Assembly: GCF_023111095.1 (NCBI RefSeq)
Contig: NZ_JALGYW010000016.1
Coordinates: 62,001 to 126,000 of the forward strand
Length of the DNA: 64,000 nucleotides
From: Maribellus sp. YY47
Lineage (GTDB): Bacteria > Bacteroidota > Bacteroidia > Bacteroidales > Prolixibacteraceae
Reading direction: 5' to 3'
Part shown: positions 55,104 to 61,697 of the stretch, one piece after another
Position numbering within the stretch: position 1 is the first letter of the stretch
Layout of the letters: each line of letters begins with the position of its first letter
Program-made: the position numbers and the translations under genes
The notes under the pieces: generated by a model
What the model was told of the DNA's origin: nothing
The model's database searches: none
Seen by the model: only the letters and a program-made list of their open reading frames with translations

Positions 55104-55133
55104 AACTCTGCTAAATTTCAGAGTTTTTTATCT
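55104..55133 (+). terminator. plus-strand intrinsic terminator after the aroC operon
   Basis: Stem AACTCTG/CAGAGTT with an eight-base loop, then TTTTATCTTTT. It faces the small-RNA locus from the far side and would end plus-strand transcripts of aroC-DUF134. Confidence 0.75.
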
Positions 55134-55255
55134 TTTAAAATTTTATGAAAACCATGTATCCCCCTAATCATCTTACTTTCAAAAGATAGACTCATTAAAA
55201 ATAATTTTTATTTTTTTTAAAGTTCCCCACTACTACGCAACTGCAATTTATCATA

Positions 55256-55263
55256 TATATTTG
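55256..55263 (+). promoter_or_regulatory. -7 promoter box of the PepSY gene
   Basis: TATATTTG, a full match to TAnnTTTG, giving a leader of about 90 bases to the ATG at 55358. Confidence 0.5.
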
Positions 55264-55357
55264 TGCGTTAATAAGTTAGACTTAATTTTGACTTGAATGA
55301 TCACAGTAATTCCTTAATTGTTTCGTTATTAATGAGTTATGTGGACGTTGTTGTTTA

Positions 55358-55924
55358 ATGGAAAAGCTGCAGATGAAAATTAGAAAGTTATTGAGGGTAC
55401 TTCACCGCGATTTCGGATACTTTATTGTCGGAATGACGATCGTTTATGCATTATCGGGAATATTCCTGAATCATCGGCATGATTTTAATCCCGACTATAA
55501 TATTATTGTTGAGGATTTTAAATTCCCGGTACAGCAAGACGGCAATTATACTGCCGACGATATCCGGGAAATATTGTCGGAGCAATCCTACAATTTGAGC
55601 TACAAAAAACACTACCTGAACAGTGACGGTTTGATAAAAGTTTTCATCGAAAGTGGCGAGGCTGTGATGGATCCCGAAACAGGAGAAGGAAGGTTTCAGC
55701 TTTTGGAGCGAAGGCCATTGATTTTTGAAATGAACAAATTGCACAAAGCTACGCTTGGAACCACCTGGAAATGGGTGAGCGATATTATGGCTGTCGTACT
55801 CTTGTTTGTCGCTGTTTCGGGCCTGTTTATACTGAAAGGGAAACGTGGTTTTACACGCTGGGGGTGGTGGCTAACCATTGCCGGTTTTATCGTACCTTTG
55901 GTATTCGCAATGCTATACATTTAA
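55358..55924 (+). CDS. PepSY-associated membrane protein
   Basis: The 188-residue inner-membrane protein has an N-terminal helix (~16-36) preceded by LHRDFGYFIVGMT, a periplasmic PepSY-like domain (~40-125) and two C-terminal helices (~140-160 and ~168-187) with LHKATLGTTWKWVSD. His residues facing the helices (HRDF, NHRHDF, LHKA) are a feature of this family and could hold haem or copper. Related proteins are linked to iron or siderophore reduction. A later ATG at 55373 is possible. A lipoprotein gene follows after 20 bases, so an operon is likely. Confidence 0.85.
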   Translation: MEKLQMKIRKLLRVLHRDFGYFIVGMTIVYALSGIFLNHRHDFNPDYNIIVEDFKFPVQQDGNYTADDIREILSEQSYNLSYKKHYLNSDGLIKVFIESGEAVMDPETGEGRFQLLERRPLIFEMNKLHKATLGTTWKWVSDIMAVVLLFVAVSGLFILKGKRGFTRWGWWLTIAGFIVPLVFAMLYI

Positions 55925-55944
55925 AAAACCAAAAATATCTGATT

Positions 55945-56439
55945 ATGAAAAAAATTGCAGTGTTTAGTGTGTTGGCAGTCCTATTTTTAGCATGCGGACA
56001 ACAGGCCAAAAAAGCACCGGAGAAAACTGAAGATGCACCTGCAGCGGCAATCGTTTTGACCGTTGACGAATTGTTACAACAGGCATCTGAACTGGTGGAT
56101 AAAGAGGTAATCGTAAAAGGAACCGTATTCCATGTTTGCCAGCAGGGAGGTGAACGTTGTTTCCTGATGGGCAGCAGCGAGGATATTAGTATTCGTATAG
56201 AAGCTGGCGAAAAAATTGGCGCTTTTACCCAGGAACAAATGGGTAGCGAACTCGAAATTGTTGGTATTCTGAAAGAAGTAAAAACTGAAGCCGATGCTCA
56301 TAATCCCGGAGCAGAACATGGTGAGGGTGAAGCCACTGAAGATACTGAAACAGCCAAAGCTCATCAGATTATTGCTGAAAACCAGGAAGCAGCTGAGCGC
56401 GTGTTTTTTGTAGAAGGACTAAAAGTAAAAGAACTTTAG
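55945..56439 (+). CDS. lipoprotein with predicted OB-fold-like domain
   Basis: The 164-residue protein has a short signal and lipobox (FLAC, Cys17). The mature region ~38-105 reads VDELLQQASELVDKEVIVKGTVFHVCQQGG and CFLMGSS, then ISIRIEAGEKIGAF and SELEIVGILKEV, the strand pattern of small OB-fold proteins of nucleic-acid/tRNA or YgiW type. Two Cys (HVCQQGG and RCFLMG) could form a disulfide. A His/Glu-rich stretch (AHNPGAEHGEGEATEDTETA) follows and might bind metal. It lies 20 bases after the PepSY gene, which suggests a shared metal or haem role; inference only. Confidence 0.75.
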   Translation: MKKIAVFSVLAVLFLACGQQAKKAPEKTEDAPAAAIVLTVDELLQQASELVDKEVIVKGTVFHVCQQGGERCFLMGSSEDISIRIEAGEKIGAFTQEQMGSELEIVGILKEVKTEADAHNPGAEHGEGEATEDTETAKAHQIIAENQEAAERVFFVEGLKVKEL

Positions 56440-56456
56440 AAGTTTATTGAGGATAT

Positions 56457-56490
56457 GGAAAGGGAGGGCAATCACTGCTCTCCCTTTTTT
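56457..56490 (+). terminator. intrinsic terminator after the PepSY operon
   Basis: Interrupted stem AAAGGGAG-GCA/TGC-CTCCCTTT followed by TTTATTTT. It overlaps the 3' end of the convergent msrB gene. Confidence 0.7.
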
Positions 56491-56948
56491 ATTTTATCAG
56501 CCGGAATAAAATCCAGCGAAACAGAATTCACGCAATGTCTGGTATTCTTTTTTGTATACCCTTCGCCAAAGAATACATGTCCCAAATGGGCCCCGCATTT
56601 CGCACAGGTAATTTCGGTTCTTCGTCCGTCGGCATCAACCGATTTATGCACTGCACCCTTTATCTCGTCATCAAAACTTGGCCAACCACAATGAGCATCA
56701 AACTTGTCGGATGAACGATAAAGAGGGGCGCCACAACGTTTACATACATAAACACCGGTTTCCTTAAAATCGTAATATTTTCCGGTAAAAGGGCGTTCCG
56801 TTCCTTTCTCAACAATCACATAATGTTCAAATTCTGTCAGTTCCTTAAATTTCATGTCCTTGTTTTTATGCTGGATCGTAGAATCAGCTTTCTGTGCAAA
56901 AGCATTCAGCCCAGCGAATATTAATAGTAAACTCAGTATTGTTTTCAT
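56472..56948 (-). CDS. msrB: exported peptide-methionine (R)-S-oxide reductase
   Basis: Repairs methionine-R-sulfoxide in proteins. The 158-residue protein has a signal peptide (cleavage near AFAQ, about residue 19), placing it in the periplasm or outside, unlike cytoplasmic MsrB. The structural zinc comes from CKRC and CAKC. The catalytic Cys lies in [11 protein letters not shown] and the substrate-binding GWPSF and GHVF motifs are intact. It stands alone and is not fused to MsrA. Envelope repair of oxidised methionine fits an organism with several exported proteins and oxygen contact. Confidence 0.94.
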   Translation of the reverse strand: MKTILSLLLIFAGLNAFAQKADSTIQHKNKDMKFKELTEFEHYVIVEKGTERPFTGKYYDFKETGVYVCKRCGAPLYRSSDKFDAHCGWPSFDDEIKGAVHKSVDADGRRTEITCAKCGAHLGHVFFGEGYTKKNTRHCVNSVSLDFIPADKIKKGEQ

Positions 56949-57028
56949 ATTACTAAAACATTCATGTTCTTGCGAAAGTTTAATTTCTTCTTATGAATCG
57001 CGCAGCGTATTTTTGGTCTCAGCTTTTG

Positions 57029-57036
57029 TACTTTTG
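57029..57036 (+). promoter_or_regulatory. -7 promoter box of the pseudouridine synthase
   Basis: TACTTTTG, a full match to TAnnTTTG, 18 bases before the ATG at 57055. Confidence 0.55.
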
Positions 57037-57054
57037 AAAACCTAACACTTAAAA

Positions 57055-57744
57055 ATGGAAATACCTGTGATTTTTCAGGATGAGCACCTGATTGTTGTCA
57101 ATAAACCCGTGGATCTTCCGGTTCATAAAAATGATTTTATGCCACACGATGCCGCTTATCTGACCAAGTTAATCGGCGATATGACCGGGAAGTGGGTCTA
57201 CAATGTCCACCGGCTCGATTCAAAAACATCGGGAGTTATCGTACTTGCTTTGTCGAAAGAAGTGGCGCATGAACTCGCGCAAATGTTCGAACGCAAAGAA
57301 GTGCAGAAAACTTATTATGCGGTTGTTCAGGGCGAACCTGGCGAAGGGAGTTTTGATCGGAAAGTGCTGGTGAAGAAAAAATCGAAGTTTAAAAAGCCGG
57401 CGCTTACGCATTTTAAAACGCTTCAAACCATTCAAACCAATCTGTTTTATGCTGAAAAGTTGGATATTAAATTGAGTCTGGTTGAGATCAATCCTGAAAC
57501 CGGGCGTTGGCATCAGTTAAGGCAGCACTTTGCCCAACACCATTTCGATATGTTGGGGGATTCTCATCATGGCGATTTTACGCTGAATAAAATGGTGACC
57601 GAAAAAACGGGAGTAAAAAGATTGTTCCTCCATGCAGGGAAACTGGCTTTTGTACACCCGGTAACCAAGGAGCCCTTGTTGTTTGAAGCTGAAATACCCG
57701 ATGTTTTCGGGCAAATACTCGCGGAGCTGAAATCCGTCGTTTAA
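57055..57744 (+). CDS. RluA-family pseudouridine synthase, TruC-like
   Basis: Isomerises uridine to pseudouridine in tRNA or rRNA. The 229-residue protein has only the catalytic core, with no S4 domain: opening DEHLIVVNKPVDLPVH, then HRLDSKTSGV with the catalytic Asp, KTYYAVVQG and the closing RWHQLRQHFA motif. Size and motifs resemble TruC, which modifies U65 of tRNA, but other small RluA members share them, so the symbol is withheld. Preceded by a -7 box; no co-transcribed partner. Confidence 0.9.
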   Translation: MEIPVIFQDEHLIVVNKPVDLPVHKNDFMPHDAAYLTKLIGDMTGKWVYNVHRLDSKTSGVIVLALSKEVAHELAQMFERKEVQKTYYAVVQGEPGEGSFDRKVLVKKKSKFKKPALTHFKTLQTIQTNLFYAEKLDIKLSLVEINPETGRWHQLRQHFAQHHFDMLGDSHHGDFTLNKMVTEKTGVKRLFLHAGKLAFVHPVTKEPLLFEAEIPDVFGQILAELKSVV

Positions 57745-57853
57745 CGTTTTGTGATTATCGTTGGTCGATTTTTTTCAGGTTGTTGGATGAATTTCTGCAA
57801 TTTTGATGTAACGGATTGTGTGGAACAACCGTCTCAAAATAAAATCATTTAAG

Positions 57854-58357
57854 ATGAAAAGAGTTTTACTATTTGTAGCCTTAGTAGTATTGGTGTTTAC
57901 GTCGTGTTCTTATGAGCCGGGCGTTTCAGAGGCTTTCAATAAGTACCGTTTTAAAGATGGCGTAGTTACGGTGAGTGTGCCGGGATGGCTGATCCACCTG
58001 GCGGCCAATCTGGGCGATTTAGAGGAAAATGAAAAAGAATTGCTTGAAAGTATCGATAAAGTTAAGGTAATTGCCGTTGACGACGATGACCTCAATCAGA
58101 AAATCAATCTCCACGAGGAGTTTTACAAGAGAATCAGCGAAAATGATAGTTTTGAAGAGTTAATGGTAGTAAGAGATCCCGACGAAAGTGTTACAATTTT
58201 TGGACGGATGGACGACGATGTAATAAAAGAATTACTGGTACTGGTGGGAGGCGACGACAACGCACTGATTTATGTGAAAGGTGAAATCAGTCCGGAACTG
58301 TTAAACGGCAAAGTTGATCTAACGGATCCCGATAAGTTTTTAAGCTTTAAATTTTAG
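57854..58357 (+). CDS. DUF4252 family lipoprotein
   Basis: The 167-residue protein has a signal peptide with lipobox (TSCS, Cys about residue 18). It then shows a DUF4252-like pattern of VPGWLIHLAANL, a helix, and EFYKRISENDSFEELMVVRD, then beta strands ending DDNALIYVKGEIS. The family is a Bacteroidota set of unknown function, found as lipoproteins sometimes near sigma and anti-sigma factors, which is not the case here. ATG at 57854 gives the clean signal peptide; the longer frame from 57818 does not. No function is proposed. Confidence 0.82.
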   Translation: MKRVLLFVALVVLVFTSCSYEPGVSEAFNKYRFKDGVVTVSVPGWLIHLAANLGDLEENEKELLESIDKVKVIAVDDDDLNQKINLHEEFYKRISENDSFEELMVVRDPDESVTIFGRMDDDVIKELLVLVGGDDNALIYVKGEISPELLNGKVDLTDPDKFLSFKF

Positions 58358-58373
58358 CAAAAAAAAATATAGC

Positions 58374-58408
58374 AAAAGCCCCGGATTTAGAAAAAATCCG
58401 GGGCTTTT
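58374..58408. terminator. bidirectional intrinsic terminator
   Basis: Perfect fifteen-base stem AAAAGCCCCGGATTT/AAATCCGGGGCTTTT with a five-base loop. Serves the convergent DUF4252 and sulfatase genes. Confidence 0.85.
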
Positions 58409-58427
58409 ATGTAAGCGAATATATATT

Positions 58428-59816
58428 CTAATTCGTGAAAAACTTCTGTTTGTGTTCATCGGCCAACTGAAGCAAGTGTTCAGCTTCTTCAGGATGTTGA
58501 TCGAGTACATTCGTGGTTTCAAAAGGATCGTTCACCATATCGAATAAAGAAAGATCAATGTGTTCTTGTTTGTATTTACCCGGCATCCCGTCTTTCCCCT
58601 TTATTTCCGACATTGTCCGGTAATTGTGCGGAAGGTGTAATTTCCATTTTCCATCGCCACTCATAATGGCCTGAAATTCTCTGTCGTTGGTGAATGCATA
58701 ATAGGCGTGTGGATTTTGCGCTTCTTCTTTTCCCAAAATGATGTCCCAAACATCTTTGCCATCAATTTCAGATTCAGGAAGCGGAACATCAGCCAGATGA
58801 CACAAGGTGGGCAGCAGGTCGATGGTCATCAATGTTTTTGACGATTCCCGGTTACCCTGCAAACGCGATGGATATTTTATAATAGTTGCCGAGCGGGTTC
58901 CGCCGTCGAAAGTGGTTCCTTTTGCTTCGCGAAATGGTGTTGTTCCTGCATGGTTTCCATACGAAATCCAAGGGCCGTTGTCGGATGAGAATACCACAAT
59001 TGTGTTTTCATCCAATCCATTTGCTTTGAGCGCCCCGTTTATCTGACCGACTGACCAGTCCAGTTCGGTGATTACATCGCCGTATAAACCAACTCCTGAT
59101 TTTCCTTTAAACTCGGGGCTGCAAAACAACGGAACGTGCGACATGGAGTGGGGGACATAAAGCAAGAATGGCTCATCTTTATGGCGGTTGATAAACTCAA
59201 CAGCATGCTCGGTGTACCATTTCGTCAGGTATTGCTGGTCCGAAGAGTCGACATCTTCAATTATAATTTTGCCGTTCTCCCAAAATTGCAAGGGAAATTT
59301 TCCCCAAAATTCCGGATTTTCAGGATGATGTTGCCACATGTCGTTGGAGTACATTAAACCGCAGGTTTCATCAAAGCCACGGTTCTGAGGCCGGGTTTCT
59401 TCCTGGTCGCCCACATGCCATTTCCCAAAAAAACCGGTTTTGTATCCGGCTGCTTTAAAAACTTCACCCAGCGTTGGAAATTTCGGATCAAGTCCGCGTT
59501 CTCTGGGGGCATGAGCCGAAAAGACTTTAGTTCTTTCGGGGTAACATCCGGTAAGTAAAGCAGCACGCGATGCCGAACAAACCGCCTGGGGAACATAAAA
59601 ATTTTTAAAAGCAACCCCTTCTTCGGCCAGTGTTTTTACATTCGGCGTTTCAATAAAAAGATCTCCGAAGGGTGAAAAATCGTTGTATCCCGAGTCATCC
59701 AGAAAAATAATAACGACGTTAGGCTGTTTGTTATTTTCCGGTTTACTACTCTTGGTAATACAGGAATTAAGTGTAAGTGTGTAAATAAGGAGACTTAAAA
59801 TAGCTAGGTTTTTCAT
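58428..59816 (-). CDS. sulfatase, lipoprotein
   Basis: Arylsulfatase-type ester hydrolase. The 462-residue protein has a signal peptide with a lipobox (NSC, Cys19) and the N-terminal metal-binding LDDSGYNDFSPFG. The active-site block is VCSASRAALLTG, where the Cys is oxidised to formylglycine; the common CxPSR is here CSASR, an accepted variant. GKWH and SSDNGPW follow. A maturase (anaerobic or FGE type) is needed but not seen here. With GH16, GH78 and SGNH genes in the window it fits use of sulfated algal glycans. The substrate is not predictable. Confidence 0.9.
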   Translation of the reverse strand: MKNLAILSLLIYTLTLNSCITKSSKPENNKQPNVVIIFLDDSGYNDFSPFGDLFIETPNVKTLAEEGVAFKNFYVPQAVCSASRAALLTGCYPERTKVFSAHAPRERGLDPKFPTLGEVFKAAGYKTGFFGKWHVGDQEETRPQNRGFDETCGLMYSNDMWQHHPENPEFWGKFPLQFWENGKIIIEDVDSSDQQYLTKWYTEHAVEFINRHKDEPFLLYVPHSMSHVPLFCSPEFKGKSGVGLYGDVITELDWSVGQINGALKANGLDENTIVVFSSDNGPWISYGNHAGTTPFREAKGTTFDGGTRSATIIKYPSRLQGNRESSKTLMTIDLLPTLCHLADVPLPESEIDGKDVWDIILGKEEAQNPHAYYAFTNDREFQAIMSGDGKWKLHLPHNYRTMSEIKGKDGMPGKYKQEHIDLSLFDMVNDPFETTNVLDQHPEEAEHLLQLADEHKQKFFTN

Positions 59817-60048
59817 CCGGTTATTTTACTTTTTTTGTTTTTAGCTTGATCGTTCTCATTTTGGTAACTCCTACTGAGACGATCTGTTATAATTCAGAAT
59901 CTAATTTAGGATATATTCCCGAAAGACTTTGAAAAATAATTTAAAAAGTTATTTATTGTTTTGAACCGATATTTTGATGAAAATTGTGCACTGTATTTGT
60001 TGCTACAAAGGATAAACTGACTTATAAAAAACTTCTAATTGAGAAATA

Positions 60049-61647
60049 ATGAATTGGCTTACGCTTAGTGTTTTGTTGTTGGGGGGCCTTGCAATATTTA
60101 TGCACGGCATGAATGTAATGACGGAATCCCTGAAAATTGCTGCCGGCAACCGTATGAAAAGTTTTCTGCAATCGATGACCCGGAACCGCTGGACATCTTT
60201 GCTGGCGGGTGCCGGAATTACTGCAGTCATTCAGTCTTCGTCGGTGACTACAGTGTTGGCAGTTGGTTTTGTTTCAGCAGGATTGTTAACGTTTCAAAGC
60301 ACATTAGGAGTTATTTTGGGGGCCAATCTCGGAACTACAATTACGGCGCAGATTATAGCCTTTAAAATTACCGGTGCAGCCTGGGTAATGGTTGCTTTTG
60401 GTTATTTATTCAGTGTGGTATTTTCGAAGAAATCGTACCGCGAAATAGGAAACATTATTTTAGGATTGGGGCTCATATTTCTGGGAATGAATGTAATGAG
60501 CGAGGCAACCGAGCCTTTAAAAACATACGAGCCTTTCGTAAGGACAATGACAGGTTTAGACAGCCATCTTCTGGGAATTTTGATCGGCACAGTATTTACT
60601 GCTGCGGTTCAAAGTTCATCGGCCACTACCGGGGTTGTCATTGTATTGGCATCGCAACAGCTGTTAAACGTGGAAGCCGGGGTGTCGATTATTTTGGGAG
60701 CCAACATTGGAACCTGCGTTACCGCAATTCTTTCAGCACTGGGAAAACCCCGCGCCGCTATGCGGGTTGCAGTTTCGCATGTGCTGTTCAAAGTGGTGGG
60801 AGTGTTGTTGTGGTTTGCCTTTATCGATCACCTGGCTGATCTGGTTACTTATATTTCTCCGGCCGATAAAGCGCGACAAATTGCCAATGCCCACACCATC
60901 TTCAACTGCGCCAATACTTTCTTTTTTATTGGGTTTGTAACGCCGGTTTCTAAATTGGTACTGCGTCTGGTTCCCGATAAAAAAAGGGATGCACAAATTT
61001 TATTTCCGGAACTGCACACATATTATCTCGATAACACAGCAATGGCAGCTGATCTGGCCAGCAAGGCCATCTGTAAATTGGGGAAACGCACGCTGGAGAT
61101 AATTGAACAAGGTTTGTCGATGGCTTTTTCAGGTAATGCAAATCAATTGTCGATGCTGCGAAAGAACGATGTAATGATTGACCGGGGGCATATCGAGATC
61201 CTGGAGTTTCTGAAAAAGATTCAGGCCGAGAAATTGCCTTCGTCGCAAGTGCAACGCCTTGAGAATATGGTTGAAGCAGTGAATGTACTCGAAATGTCAG
61301 CCGATTTAATCACTACGCACCTGGTAGAAGCAGCTGAACATCGTATTGACATTGGATTCAAGGCAAGTCCGGAGACGGTTACAAAACTTACCGACTTATA
61401 TGGAATATCTGTCAATGCGTTCAAAGAAGCGTTGAATAAATTTAACGGAGGATCGCGTGACGTAACCCCAAACCTCAATAAAGAAATATTTAAAGATCGT
61501 TTTCAGGAAGTTCGCTCGCATTTGCTGGTTCGTTTGGCGGGAACCGATGAGTTACGAATATCGGTTTACAGGTTCGAATCGGAAGTTTTGGAGGCGATCA
61601 GAAGGTTACATAGTTTGGCCAGAAGATTAGAAAGGAAAGCAGGGTGA
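60049..61647 (+). CDS. Na/phosphate cotransporter (NptA family) with PhoU-like tail
   Basis: Inner-membrane sodium-driven phosphate carrier. The 532-residue protein has two inverted Na/Pi cotransporter repeats; each holds QSSS or QSSSATT (ITAVIQSSSVTT at ~60-71, VQSSSATTGVV near ~185) and GANLGTTITAQ or GANIGTCVTA. About eight to nine helices lie within ~1-310. The cytoplasmic C-terminus (~330-532) is PhoU-like helical, a common fusion that regulates uptake. It is alone, with no phosphate-box or PhoR gene nearby. In some bacteria homologues export phosphate, so direction is not certain. Confidence 0.92.
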   Translation: MNWLTLSVLLLGGLAIFMHGMNVMTESLKIAAGNRMKSFLQSMTRNRWTSLLAGAGITAVIQSSSVTTVLAVGFVSAGLLTFQSTLGVILGANLGTTITAQIIAFKITGAAWVMVAFGYLFSVVFSKKSYREIGNIILGLGLIFLGMNVMSEATEPLKTYEPFVRTMTGLDSHLLGILIGTVFTAAVQSSSATTGVVIVLASQQLLNVEAGVSIILGANIGTCVTAILSALGKPRAAMRVAVSHVLFKVVGVLLWFAFIDHLADLVTYISPADKARQIANAHTIFNCANTFFFIGFVTPVSKLVLRLVPDKKRDAQILFPELHTYYLDNTAMAADLASKAICKLGKRTLEIIEQGLSMAFSGNANQLSMLRKNDVMIDRGHIEILEFLKKIQAEKLPSSQVQRLENMVEAVNVLEMSADLITTHLVEAAEHRIDIGFKASPETVTKLTDLYGISVNAFKEALNKFNGGSRDVTPNLNKEIFKDRFQEVRSHLLVRLAGTDELRISVYRFESEVLEAIRRLHSLARRLERKAG

Positions 61648-61697
61648 CTTCTGTTCCCATAGTCCCTGCTCTCCAAGTAGTTGATTTGTCAGCACTA

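Noticed and set aside
61565-61585. GGTTCGAATC, similar to a tRNA T-loop
   Set aside because: It lies in the coding frame of the phosphate cotransporter and no acceptor or anticodon stems surround it.
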